NCBI GenBank assembly: GCA_032716605.1
Contig: CM064569.1
Coordinates: 8,687,776 to 8,751,775, forward strand
From: Paralithodes platypus
Lineage: Eukaryota; Arthropoda; Malacostraca; Decapoda; Lithodidae
DNA: 64,000 nt
Reading direction: 5' to 3'
Each line of letters opens with the position of its first letter. Position 1 is the first letter of the stretch. The notes under the pieces are model-generated. The model was not told the origin of the DNA, made no database searches, and saw only the letters and a program-made list of their open reading frames with translations. The position numbers and the translations under genes are program-made. This document shows, piece by piece, positions 32,914 to 45,124 of the stretch.

Positions 32914-35900
32914 GGGAAACATTGGTTTTCCCTTTGCGCCCAGTCTGATCGGCATAACGGCAAGGAAAAGGGGAGAACCCCCAAAGAGTCACATGAGAAA
33001 AGTAATAGCGACGGTGATAAAGTATCTGCCATGTCCATTGCTTCTCGAGAATGTCAATTGCTTCCTACTATGATGCTGCCAGTAGTGGGGAGTAATAATA
33101 ATACTATAATGACGCGCACCTTACTTGATCAGTGCTCACAGAGGTCATTCGTTCTGCGGTCATCATTACCCCAGCTCAAGTGTACCAGCTAGGGTCAAGA
33201 GAATTTGCGTCTCCATGGTTTCACTGGTGAAATAGATTCCAGTGACTATGATATCGTGGAAATTTCCTATGTTTGTAGAAGAAAGGCATGTCCCATCAAG
33301 GCTGTTGTGGTCGACACACTACCTAGTTTCTATATAGCATCAGAGATTTAACCACATTTGAAATATCTCAGAAGCAAGGGTTATAAACTGGCTGATTATC
33401 AACTCTCTGCTAACAATGGTATTATGCTACTGGTCGGAGCTGATTATTACTACGACCTGGTTCACCCTGGATATCGGCGGGTAGATAAGCTAATAATGCT
33501 CCCCACGATCCAAGGGTATGCCATTTCTGGATCCTATGCCACTTCCTCTCAAGACACACAGGTGGAGGTGGTTACGGTCCTCAAGGTAGCAGTAAGCCCC
33601 ATAGATAAATATATTAGGCCAAATGTGCCTGATAATACACGTACTGATATAGATAAGCTATGGGACTTGGACAATATTGGAATGACCAACATGAACTTGA
33701 TCGTGAGTCCAAGCTAGCGTTAAGCTCATATGAAGAGACTGTAACGTATGACTCTGGCAGGGGTCAGTATGTGGTAAGGCTCCCTTGGAATGATAACAAG
33801 AGTAAATTACCTACTAATTTCCATCTAGCACTTGGTAGGTTACGTGGCCTTCAGAAGCAGTTTGTCAAGGATCCAAATTATTACGAGACTTATGCGGCAG
33901 TTTTAAATGAGCAGGTACAACGTGGATTTGTGGAGAGAGTAGATCTCAGTGAGTATGGGGATAATATCCATTACCTTGCTCACCATGGGATTAAAAAGGA
34001 CAGTTCCACCACTCCTGTTCGTATTGTGTATGACTGCTCTGCTAAATCTAGTGATCGCTCCTATAGCCTGAATGATTGTCTGTACACGGGTCCGTTCCTG
34101 GTCTCTGATCTCGCGCAAATTATGTTGCGCTTCAGATGTCATAAGTTTGCATGGGTCGCCGATATTGAGAAGGCCTTCCTGATGCTTCAACTCCATCGTG
34201 AAGACAGGGACTCGACAAGATTTTTATGGCCGCGGGACCCAATGGATCTAGATTCAGAGTATCTGGTCTACAGGTTCAGAGTCGTCTTATTCGGGGCGAC
34301 CTGTTCCCAGTTCCTTCTCAACGCTACTATCTTGCGTCATCTTGAGGAGGCTGGACTAGATCCTGACTTCAAGAATGAGATCAAGCAGGGGATCTATGTG
34401 GACAATCTTCAAGGCACTGGGGACGATGACGACTTATTGCTCGACAGATGCTGGGAGATCCGCGATATATTTGCCAAGGCTCATCTATACTTGAGAGAAT
34501 GGGCCACTAATAGTGATCTTTTGAAAGGTCAATTTGCTTCTGACGGTGTAGCTACTGAGAATAGTGAGGTGAAGTTTTTAGGCCACAAATGGGACACTAC
34601 CACAGATTGTATATCCTTCTGTCACACCCCATGCGGCAGTGAGTATGACCAAGCGAAACTGCTTAAGCTTGTCAGCGAGGTTGTTTGATCCCCTAGGTTT
34701 TTTGCTGCCTGTAACTATCCGTGCTCGAATGTTTTTACAGCAACTGTGGCGGCTAAAACTAGATTGGGACACGCCCCTCCCGACTGAGTTACAAGATGCT
34801 TGGCGGTTGATTCGGTCGGACCTTTCCACATGTTGCAGGGTCCAACTTAATCGTCAGGTTATTAGTGGTCAACAGGTGGATCTACATGCCTTTTCTGATG
34901 CTAGTAATAGTGCGTACGGTACTGCCATATACATATGCAATGGTAGTGAAGCGACACTGGCTATAGCGAAGGCCAGAGTAGCCCCTATAAAGAAGATTAC
35001 AGTTCCTAAATTAGAACTTACTGCATTGCTTCTGTCTGCTCGTCTAATAAAGTTTATACTGGATGCTTATGCAGACATACTACAGATTAATAACGTCTAT
35101 GTCTGGAGCGACAGTCAAATAGCGCTTTCATGGGTACACAGCCAGAAAGTGTTACCTGTTTATGTTTCTAATCGCACTGATGAGATACATAACTTAGTTC
35201 CTACAGCTAAATTTCGCTATGTGAGCACCAGGGATAACCCCAGTGACATAATTTCCCGGGGGATCTCGGCGCAACAGTTTATGTCGTCCTCTATTTGGTG
35301 GCATGGACCTCCATGGCTTATATCTCCAACTGAATGGCCTCAGGATTTCAGGGAATGCATATCTGATCCTTCAAGTCGGCCCCAACATGATGTGTTAAGT
35401 AGTTCGAATGTGAGTACTACATGATGTGAGTACACATCAGGATAACAAGTTGGTAGAGTGGGAACGTTACGGCAGCTATGATCAAGTAATACGGGTAGTT
35501 GCATGGATATACCGTTTCATTAACAACATGAGAAGTCGGGCTCACGGGCCTTTCCTTAGTGAAGACTCGAAGCATATCAGACTCTATGAAATGAGATCAG
35601 CAGAAGCGAAACTAATATGTTTAGTACAAAAGGAATCTTATCCCACTGGACATCAAATCCTGAGCAAGGAGTCAAAGGCCAAACCCTCAAACTTAATGAG
35701 GCAGCTAGGATTATATATGGAAGGAGGCATAATTAAGTGTAGAGGCAGGATACAAAAGGCGGACATTATTGATTCTGCGAAATATCCTGTCCTCCTTAGC
35801 TCCTCTCATTTGATTACCAAACTGTTGATTCGCCAATGCCATAGGACCTGCCTACATTTTGGCGTAAATTATGTTCTGGCGTATATGCGACAACGTTGGT

Positions 35901-37150
35901 GGATCCCTAAGATGCGACAAGCAATTAAAGGGATCCACAATAGCTGTACTATCTGTAAAAGATTACAGGGTAAGCCTTACTCCCAAGTTGATCTACCTCC
36001 CTTGCCTGAGTTCAGGGTACAAAGGACTGAACAATTTCAGGTAACCGGGGTAGACTACACCGGAGCGATTCAAGTTAGAGAATCGCCCGGTAATATCATA
36101 AAGGTATATGCCGTTCTATTCACATGTGCGGTAACCAGAGCGATTCAAATTGAATTGATTGACGAGCTATCCAGCGAGGGGTTTTTGCATACTCTAAGAC
36201 GCTTTGCAGGCCGCAATGGTTTCCCTCAAATTATTATGAGTGATAATGCGACTTGTTTTGTCGGGGCCTCTAAATATCTCCAGAGTTTAATGGATGACCC
36301 GCAAGTTGTGGCTACCCTCACTGGAAAGGGTTGTCAGTGGAGATTTATACCAGCACGTGCACCATGGTTCGGGGCGATTTGGGAGAGAACTATCGGTATC
36401 GTCAAATCTGCCATGAAGAAGGTATTAGGAAGGGCACTGGTGACCAGACGGGAGTTGCAAACCATCTTAATAGAAATAGAGATGTCAGTCAACGACAGGC
36501 CCTTTACCTATACCTCGGCAGATGTTGATGACCTCTTACCCCTTTCGCCTTCTATGATAACACGTGGACGAACCCTTAATACTTTTCCTAGATCGTCCGT
36601 AAATGACAAAGATCTGCATGACCCTACGTTCGGCAATGCTGACGCCACACGTCGTCGCTTCCACTATGTAAACAAGGTGTCCGACGATCTATGGAAACGG
36701 TGGACTCAAGAATATTTGCTGTCTCTTCGCGAGCGTCACTCTCATAAGATCAAAGGGACGAATCAACGATGGCCTCGTATCGGGGATATCGTCCTGATTC
36801 ATGATGAGCGTCCTAGGTTATTTTGGAAACTTGGGAGGATTATCAATTTGTTCCAGGGCATTGATGGTCTTTTAAGGGTTGCTAGAATACGAACTTCGAC
36901 TGGGGTTACTACTCGCCCAGTCAAATGGTTATATCCCTTGGAGCAGGATGTAGAACTGCCGGATGATCCTGGCGTCTCTACTGATACCCCTCCGCGGGAG
37001 AGTGCTGGTGACAGTGCTCCTCAAGGTGGGGCAGCTGATGATGAGAAGGATGATCCTCCTCAGGCTTCAGGTGGCGCTCGTCCCAAAAGGAGGGCGGCTA
37101 TGAGTTCCGTGGATCTTTGGAGATCAAAGATCAAACAAGGTGATCTTTGA
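32914..37150 (+). pseudogene. BEL Pol: aspartic protease region, RT, RNase H, integrase (broken)
   Basis: The gag frame continues to about 33,690 with stops at 32,911, 33,190 and 33,349; a protease-like region is expected here. The frame then shifts to 33,660-34,688, which encodes the RT: PVRIVYDCSAK, DIEKAFLMLQLHREDRD, YRFRVVLFGATCSQFLL and a YVDN catalytic box. A second shift near 34,680 leads to RNase H (HAFSDASNSAYG, PKLELTALLL, VWSDSQIALSWV). A third shift near 35,424 leads to integrase (35,426-37,150). Integrase has a CTICKRLQGKPY zinc region, a core with VDYTG, MSDNATCF and APWFGAIWERTI, and the C-terminal WPRIGDIVLIHDE module common in BEL elements. The integrase frame itself is open. 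YVDN occurs in some BEL lineages from memory, so by itself it does not prove decay. Confidence 0.93.
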
Positions 37151-37216
37151 CTTCGATGTCCTTTTTAATGTTCTCTGTATATAGCTCCTGTATATCATTT
37201 TTGGTGGCGGGCAATA

Positions 37217-37790
37217 TGTCGGGAATAGGGTAATGATCCCGACAGTTTTAGGTCCAATAGGACATTTGAATTTGGCAGTATCGTATCGCTTGTACGATTT
37301 CGGCTGGTTCTTTTTGTATTGTAGTTTATTCTTAAGTATAGGTTAAATATTAACTGGAATGTATAAATATCTACATCAGCTCTAGATGTATCATGAAACC
37401 AAGTTATGGGTTATAAATATTATGAGCCGGCAGCCATATGTAATTTCGCGAAGCGATCGGACGCCGGCCCTTTAGTCTCTCAATCAACACCATACAGCCA
37501 ACATCTCCCCCCCCCCCCCCCCCGGCTCTGACTCAACCCACAGTTTACCATGTGCTACAAATATTAATCTATAACAACAGTCCTACATCACCATTCCTCT
37601 AAGCTAAGTTCATTGTATCGATATTGTATTATGTGAACATTCCTACATGTCATGCAATTGAATTAGCCGTGTGTGGGGGACTGGATTACACCCATCGACT
37701 ACGTCGTTGGTAATTATATTATAACTATTTGTTGGGATATTTCATGTACCAGTGATACGTAATTTAACCTCTTTATCTAAATTCCCGACA
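37217..37790 (+). repeat. BEL 3' LTR (574 bp)
   Basis: Preceded by a purine-rich GGTGGCGGG that may act as the polypurine tract. It is followed by TSD ACGGG at 37,791. Confidence 0.95.
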
Positions 37791-37795
37791 ACGGG

Positions 37796-37984
37796 GACAT
37801 CACACACCCCTGATTCAACCCAACATTCAGATCAAAGAACTCGCTCTGCTCATTCTCCACACATACTGCCGCCTTTGCACCCTCATACATGCTCTTCACT
37901 GCTTTCAGCAACTTGCCATCTACTTCGTATATTCTATGTACTTTCCACATACCTTCTCTATCCACTCTGTCATAGTCCTTCTCC
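37796..37984 (-). pseudogene. Non-LTR retrotransposon ORF2, middle segment
   Basis: Encodes, on the minus strand, the RT segment from EKDYDRVDREGMWKV to VGLNQGCVMSP. This directly precedes the LFTVYMDGVMKEI segment at 30,346 once the BEL element is removed. Its upstream end is cut by Gypsy-1 at 37,985-37,988 (TSD AAGT). Confidence 0.88.
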
Positions 37985-37988
37985 AAGT

Positions 37989-40099
37989 TGTTACGACCGG
38001 GACTCGTATAAAACAAGGGCTCTTAACTCCCTCCGACATATTATGTTCCAATAAGTCCGAGGAGGCGGGAGCCCCGGGATCATTGCCACTGCCCCGCACT
38101 ACACTCACAAAAACACTGCGGCCGTTAGAATAATCGGAGGTGAATGAGGTTGCCACCAACGGTTTTATCGTATGGTAACTTATCGGACTTACTGAGCTCA
38201 TATGACGCAAAATCGCGTCATAAACTTATTGGAGAGGTATAGAGATAAGTCCATATGACGCGATCGCGTAATATGAGTTTTTGGTTCACTAGTCCATATG
38301 ACGCGATCGCGTCATATATGTCTGGGGGAGTTAATCATTGGACTAGAAAGGCACTCAGCCACAACGGTAACACTAGATCCAACCCTCGAACTTATAATGC
38401 CGGCGCACAAAAACACCTATACCCTCCATAGTTAAAACTGCGATAACGGGGTATCCTATAACTCGGTATAAATGCACTACTACTACAGGCTGATGATCTC
38501 TGATACAGCCTGATCACAACAACATACAATTACGTTAATAATGTATACAAGGAAAAAGATAGAGAGCTTAATTAAATCACTGAAATGATTTAATGCAAAC
38601 AAGAAGAAGGTATAATTAAAGTAACTCTAAACAATAATAAACTGTCACTCCTACATTAAAGAAAGTGAATGAAACTCCTAAAGCATCGAACAGGAATCTT
38701 CTGAAGAAAGTCTGATGCTGCTTAAGATGATCGAATCGGATTTTGAACTGTTATATAAAGCAGGAACAGGATATGCCAAGTGTATGGACATACAGTGTTA
38801 ACTGGCACGGGAATAACGATAAATGCGCAGTAGTATTATCTCCAACAACAAAAGAAGTACTTCCTCAGGCAACTCAAAAAGCCTGCTCGGGTTGTGCAAC
38901 TCAACAACAACCAAGGCTTACAATCAACGTGAATAAAAATGCTGCATACATAACACAAGAGCTTATAATCTTAATCGGGTGTCTGCTAGGCGAATAAAGT
39001 CTAGCTGGGATGTAGTAGGCTAGGAAACAATGGCTGAGCAAGCGGCTCGTAACCTAGCGAGGTCCTTAAGACTGTACGGCATAATTACGTTAAATGATGG
39101 GGTGCTCTCTTGAGAGATCCAGATCGCTAGTATCTGGTTCTCTCCTGGCGACCCTCTCAAAGTCAAAGCAAAACGAGTTAGCACAGTGTTGGGTGGCAGA
39201 GGCAAAAGCCCTCACTCACAACACAGTGCTAAACTCACAAGGTACACAGTCAGAAAGACCACCTAGGCTTCCCACGCATCCGTTGCGATTGTACAGGTTC
39301 AACAAAACCTGGTACACATCGGAAATCACAACAACAATAGCCTCACCCCAGTCTAGCATTAAATAGCCCAGCAGACAACCAAGCAAAGGTAGGGAGACAC
39401 CGTGAGTGTGTCGAACCTCTACAGACAAAATGTTAACCCCTCCAAAATGTCTATCTAAACATGGAATATCTGAGAGCTTCAGCATATAATACGATGGCCG
39501 ATGTATGAAATCGTGCAGAACCAAAGGGGAGTTATGATGTTAAATAGATTGGAAGAATGAGAGGTAAGAAGTTGAGAGAGAGAGAAAGTGTTCTATAGGT
39601 AGAAGTCGGGGACAGGTGGTAAGGGAGGTGTGAAGGGTATGCTGGTCAGGCAAGCTCTGAAGAGAGTAGCTCCTCGGGACCCCAGGATCACACAAAGGCA
39701 TGGTGGTCAGCCAATCACAGGCCGCTACGTCACCAGGCAGCAGGCCTGCAGAAGGCGCCAGGAACCACCAGCCAATCAAAACCGAGAGAAAGCCCACGCG
39801 GGCGAGGGACTCCTCCGGGAGGGAGGAAGGAGGAGGGAAAGCAACACTCACTGCCCCCACGCTGCTCGCTCGCTCTTTCTCTCTCAACTTCACTACAATG
39901 CATCTTATGTTCTACTCATGATATAAAATATAATGCATTGTCACAGGCGAAAATAAATACCACTTCTATACTGCCTGTGACATGACGATTCACAAGACAG
40001 AAAGTACAACATTGTAGATAGACTGTAGCCCATTTCACTGCCCTGGCGAGCGCTAGTGGCTACCGGAATGCGATTCTGCCAACGCTGGCAGGCGTCACA
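37989..40099 (-). repeat. Gypsy-1 3' LTR (about 1.8 kb plus a MITE)
   Basis: Matches 59,173-60,973 along its whole length, with few substitutions, except for the TTAA-flanked MITE at 38,023-38,334. Short ORFs within are not genes. Confidence 0.93.
38023..38334. mobile_element. TTAA-flanked MITE, family 5, with palindromic GCGATCGC repeats
   Basis: TTAA at 38,023-38,026 and 38,331-38,334. The other LTR (about 59,205) has a single TTAA here. The termini are CTCCCTCCGACATAT and, inverted, CTCCCCCAGACATAT. Three copies of a CATATGACGCGATCGCG-type block lie at the right side; the last is a perfect 22-bp palindrome at 38,296-38,317. Confidence 0.93.
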
Positions 40100-41988
40100 C
40101 CCCGCCCAAGATATAGGACGCTCAACATTAGGCGAGCACGATATCTGACAAGGCAGAATGCCGACAAGACCCGTCACACATAGCCACTCCACCAGAAAGT
40201 AAATCCAAAGCTCAAGTCTTACATAAAACAACATATCAACATAAAGAAAATCTTATAACCCCTCCCAAACATAATAGTATAATTTAGCCTACTATGCTCC
40301 CTGAGCGAGCTTCACAGAGCCCAGCCTCCTAAGTGAAAGACAGGTTCAACTTAGGACTTTAGCTATAACATAGGCAACTTGCAATTAACTATCAAAAGAA
40401 AGAGTTTTTATGTGATTTTTGATTTAATTTTAATGTTGTTTTTGGCAGCTGCTCTACAGGGGCAGGCCTAGTTTTTCTCCACTCTCAACACACACTGACT
40501 GAACGGCGAGGGTTCTCCTGCAAATATACCCTCCCGTGACAAACAATCAGCCAAAACATTATCAGTGCCCTTAGCATGCCACACATCCAACTTGTGTTCC
40601 GGCAGCACAACAACACCTGACACTGATAAACTGCCCAGTTCATCACAAGACTGGCATTTCTCTTCGCTCTTTCCGGCAACGGGGCCTGCCAAAAGCCTTT
40701 CACTAGTTCTACCTTTGTGATAGGCGATGCAGCCCCGAAGCGGTCTATGGTGTCGTCAACTCTCGATAAGGTATAGGCATCTGTCAGGGATAATGCACAC
40801 ACTCTCATGCAATCAACACACACACTGATCTTGCCACTTATCACAGGTTGCAAAGTTACAGGTAACGACCACTCACGACATTCCTTATCCCTCAGACCCT
40901 TCGTCAACACGTAATCCAGCTCTGCTTGCACCACAGACTGTCGAGCAGGATTTATACGGTAGGGAATTAAACTGAGCCTTGCACTGTCTCCAGCCTCCAT
41001 GTCGGATTCTACCCCGTACATCAGGCCTGGAGAAGCAACAAACATGCGGATGCACTGCCACAGCCTAGTAAACAACTTATCTCGCAGAACAACATGCCTA
41101 GTGCCCTCCCACAACCCAGCCGAGACCGCAGCTTCTAACCTGTAGTCTCCCTCCTTCTCCACCTTCGTCCCTAGAACAGCCAGGTCATGAGAGGGACAAT
41201 CAGTACCACCTGTGCAGTCACTCCCATAGTTCATTATTGCTAAGGCTTCCCCGCCGATACCGTACATGCGCACCCCCGCATTCCTTGCAACTACATCTGC
41301 CTGCGCAGCATCACCGCTTTTAGCGACATGGCCAGAAACAGTTGGTCTATGGTAGGGCTGTTGCATTCGACTAGAGCAGCATTGGGAGGCTATGCGACGA
41401 CTGGGCACATCCACTCCACAGCCAACCTCACCAATCTGCTCAATGGACTACCACCCTTGGCAGCCATGGGTCGACCCTGACCTGGCAACCATGCCCAAGC
41501 CTCGTCGCCCACCCTGAACCACCGAAACAACGAGGCTAACGGTTTATCAACATTCAGGTGACCTGCCCGCGGAACATCTTGCACCGCCTCAGTTGTGAGG
41601 CTCGGGTGCCCGGCACGACCAGTGGGGTATGAACCGAGCTGGTGCTGGAGCGCTGCACACTGCTGCTCAGGCAGGTGCTCTAGCGCTTCCACAGCCACCA
41701 GACTTGTGTCCCCCGCCCACTGCTCCGCCGAGACATGACAATCCCTACTCTCCTCCACCTGTGCCCTACTGACCCCTCTCCTTCTCCACCTTGGCCACTG
41801 CAGACCAACACAGGGACAGTAGGCTGCTCAGGTGGTTGCCTCACAAACTCCTCCAACAGGTTCACATGACATGTTTCCCCGTCCTCGTGTTTGATCTCGA
41901 CAGCACCATTACCTCACTTCTGAACTTCCGGATCCTCCAACTGCAGTTTACAAATATCTGAGGGGACCAACCTGTCTAAGTGCTTTCG
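40100..41988 (-). pseudogene. Gypsy-1 pol remnant: integrase end and RT fragments, large internal losses
   Basis: Directly upstream of the 3' LTR is a G-rich TCTTGGGCGGGG polypurine-like tract. Going upstream (increasing coordinates) there is the RNase H end (VWHAKGTDNVLADCLSR, ~40,540), then RT fragments (ELDYVLTKGLRD, PVTLQPVISGKI, VDDTIDRFG, KVELVKGFWQAPLPERAK). Next is the linker with LTTEAVQDVPRAGH, and finally the integrase tail (CHVNLLEEFVRQPPEQPTVP). Compared with Gypsy-2, most of the integrase and the RT from the YLDD box to mid RNase H are absent. Several catalytic-region residues are changed and there are frameshifts. It cannot encode enzymes. Confidence 0.85.
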
Positions 41989-43549
41989 AAGCTGTGACGC
42001 TTCTGCATAGTAGCCATGTGCGGGCATGCGCGCGCGTCGGCTGCCCAGCCGTTTAGAAACCGGCTGGTGGTAGCCGGCCGGCCGGCTTTTCCTTAGTATA
42101 TATCCTACGACAATGTAACTAATGTCTGGCATATTCTTATGTTGTTTCACAGCTTGTAGCTGCCCTTATTCTTAACCAACGCATCTTAGTATATTTTATT
42201 CTCGATAGTTGATTGTTTCATTATAATATATAAGATGTAAGTCTAGTGAGAGTGGGAGGAGACGAGCGGGAGAGAGCGACCGGCTGGGGGACGTTGCTTC
42301 GCGCGGAGAGTCCAGCTTGGGACGAGCCTGATGTTGCCACATGCATTTGTTTGCAACGTTCGGTTTAGTTTCGACTCACGCACGGGGTAGAAGATTTTGA
42401 CCCGGCAACTGTGTTGAGTGTTGCCAACCCTGGGATGTATTTTGTATGCCTAGGGTGGGGTCCAGACAGATTCAAGACTCAGAGCTCACCTCACTGTCGT
42501 ACCCTTCGGACCCCCTTGATATCTATCCCTCTCAACCCCACTTAGAAACTTTCTCTCTTACTTTGTATACCTTCCTTCCACTACTTCACCAATCTATTTA
42601 ATTATCCCATCCCCTTGGTAGACCTTATATCTATTATTGTATTAACGACGAGCTCTCAGATAACTAGATAGGATTTTGGGCCTTATGCAGAGACGTAATT
42701 GTTAATGAGACCTAGGAATCTTTTTTGTTGTCTCATATTTGGTGGTTTCATGCTTGCTAGTGTGTTCTTGTGTCAGGTTAGCAGGGGCTAGACCGGAGGG
42801 GAGGTTTTTTGCGATCCTTTAAGTAAAGTCTGCTGGTGCGAGTCCTGTTGACCCGCACGACTTTACTAGGATACCCGTGGGAGTCTGGGGGCATTTTGTC
42901 TGTGTCCCTGTGTCTAATGTTGTGTTGTGTGAGGGCCCTTGCCTAGTCCACTCAGCACTGCGCTAGCACGTCTTGCTTTTGTTTTAGGGTCGCCAGGAGA
43001 GAGTCAGATACTTGCGATCTGAGTCTCTCAAGAGAGCACCCTTTCAATTAGAGTAATTTGGCGCACAGACCTGGGAACGTCCCTAGGCTAGAACAGGTGG
43101 CTCAGCCCGGGTATCCGAAGCCTATATCCTTCCAGCTAGACCTCTGCCACCTGGTAGATTAACAGCTAGGGGTTTATTATTTCTGTATGCTTGTTATTGT
43201 GCCACAGTTTACCGTTTTTGTGAGCATTGTGAGTCAGGGTGTGGCTTAGAGACTCTGTCCGAGCAGGCTTGCCTGACTAAGAGTGAGAAGCACACCTGTA
43301 TGTGGTTATGTTGCGAGTTGCTGCCTTTATTTAATTATACCTATGCCATTATACACTGTAGGTCCTATCACTAGTATTTATTCCTGCTTATGAGTTAAGA
43401 GTTCTCTAAATCCGTAACTTACTTTCTTTGCTAAGCATCAGATCCTACAGTAGCCGCATGCAGTTTAGAAACCTGCATCTTGTCTACCTGTACGATGTTT
43501 TGAGGACTGTTTGCTTTCACCTTCTTTCACGCAGGGGTGATTAGTTGTA

Positions 43550-44033
43550 TTAACACCTTACGAGCGGCCTATGCGGTTTATTTATATGTACCGCACAGCG
43601 GGGTGTTTTTAGCCAAAATAGGGCTGTTTACGTGATCATTTTCATGCCTAAATAAGACCCAGAACGTAAACAAGTACCTATCCCTGAAAGGGCATAAACA
43701 GAGCTTTCGAATGACACCATAACGATCCTTGTATGAATAGTTTTCTTGCAATAACCGTGCAACGCGAGTGCAAAAAGCAGGTAATTCGGTAGTTTCGGTA
43801 CATAATTGAGTATGTAGCGAGTGAGAGAGGGAGGAGGGAGCTGAGATTTGTGTCAGTAGGTTCGCCGCGGTGGTCTGGAGCAGTCATACGCTCGCTAGTC
43901 TCCTGCCACCACTTGTCTCTCTCTCTCAGCCACATTACGTGCTGAAATTGCCACTCGACCTATGTCGAGCGCCGCCACATAGTCCAGCTTTATTTAACTC
44001 GACTTATGTTGCTCGCCGCTAATTAAGGGTTAA
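43550..44033 (+). mobile_element. TTAA-type MITE, family 1, in the Gypsy-2 5' LTR
   Basis: TTAA at 43,550-43,553 and 44,030-44,033. The 3' LTR shows the empty site as a single TTAA in GTATTAATTAACG. Young subgroup. Confidence 0.95.
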
Positions 44034-44071
44034 TTAACGTAATGTTAAATGTACTTTCTTCTAGTTTGTTA

Positions 44072-44560
44072 TTAACCCTTCCTACCCGGTCTGCCTTAGG
44101 TAAGGACAGCACGAAAGAAGGGCCGCTACCCGGTATGCCTTATCTAAGGCATGAGCTTAATAACCTAATTAAGCTTGGTCCGAATGCTGTGCGTACAACG
44201 TATGTCAACAAACCCAAGCGTTCGTCACTGCACCTCCCAAAACAAGAAGGAGAAGACTCCTCAATGTTATTGTTCTGATGTCATGACGAAATTAGTGTCT
44301 AAAAAGCCCCCATATTGGCAACATCTCTGCAATATTGACTCCACTGAAATCGTCATCACAACTGAACCAGTTGACTTACAGAGCTCTACTCAATGCCAAA
44401 ATACAGATTGAAAACCGCACTACGATTATAGATGAGTGGGAAAGTTCTAGCAGTGAAAATAAAAATAAATACGGTAGCCTAGGCCTAGACGTTTTTCAGC
44501 CATATCGCCCGGGTAGGGGCGACCGTCCTTTGGTAAGACAGCCCGGGGAGGAAGGGTTAA
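44072..44560. mobile_element. TTAA-flanked MITE, family 6, in the Gypsy-2 5' LTR
   Basis: TTAA at 44,072-44,075 and 44,557-44,560. The 3' LTR has a single TTAA at the equivalent site (about 55,640). The termini are CCCTTCCTACCCGGTCTG and, inverted, CCCTTCCTCCCCGGGCTG. A TACCCGGT block repeats inside (44,127). Only 38 bp separate it from the family 1 MITE. No protein is supported. Confidence 0.93.
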
Positions 44561-44853
44561 ATTGTTTCTGCAATTTAATTCCGTTATCTATCTTTTCCTT
44601 GAAGCTGTAAGTCAACTTAATTGTGTGATCTTTTATATAGCCTGCTGGACTATTAGCAGTCTATAGTGCGTGCACCCTGTAACCGAGTCATAGGATACCT
44701 CGTTGTCCAGGCAGGACTCTTGACAGTTTAGGGTGGTTTGTTGCCTGGGTTTATAAATAAGGGTTGGATCTAGCGTTTTCCGTTGTTGCTTGTTGCCGCA
44801 TACCTAGTCCAATAGAAAGAGCCCAGTGTTTATATATCCCAGGATGTAACAAA

Positions 44854-44871
44854 TGGCGACCTTGCTAGGAT
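44854..44871 (+). promoter_or_regulatory. Gypsy-2 primer-binding site
   Basis: TGGCGACCTTGCTAGGAT begins two bases after the LTR. Gypsy-1 has the same core at the same place. A TGGCGACC start is a frequent Gypsy PBS. Confidence 0.75.
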
Positions 44872-45124
44872 TTACTGAACAGAGGAATATAGTGGTCATT
44901 TGTTTTGAGATTCCTTATGATTAGAGGAATACAGTGGACATAGATTTTTTTTTTTGGAGCAACCAATATAACACATTCAAGACTTTAAATAACATTAGTA
45001 TATACATACTTGCATAGGAGATAAGGCACATTCTATAACCGTGATAATTACTGCAGTACACAAACATGTCTAATACATCAGAACACAGTGATGGGTCAGG
45101 TCATGATACGGGCTCGGAGGGAGA

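Larger units (their letters stand above)
30347..37790 (+). mobile_element. BEL/Pao LTR retrotransposon, nearly full-length, inactive
   Basis: Two LTRs start TGTCGGGAATAGGG and end TTCCCGACA. A 5-bp TSD, ACGGG, lies at 30,342-30,346 and 37,791-37,795. The internal region encodes Gag with zinc-binding cysteines, then RT, RNase H and integrase in BEL order. Three in-frame stops, three frameshifts and a MITE within gag make it non-functional. It is inserted in the RT gene of a minus-strand non-LTR element. Confidence 0.95.
41993..44851 (+). repeat. Gypsy-2 5' LTR (about 1.9 kb plus two MITEs)
   Basis: Matches 54,035-55,934 once the insertions at 43,550-44,033 and 44,072-44,560 are removed (about 1,894 against 1,900 bp). 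Differences are few. It contains a GC-rich CCGGCCGGCCGGC stretch near its start. Confidence 0.95.

Noticed and set aside
39630..39926. ORFs within the Gypsy LTRs (also 38,743-38,997, 60,574-60,795)
   Set aside because: They lie in LTR sequence, have no known domain and sit beside equally long ORFs in other frames.
42042..42090. CpG island or host promoter in the Gypsy-2 LTR
   Set aside because: The GC-rich CCGGCCGGCCGG stretch is part of both LTR copies and belongs to the element.
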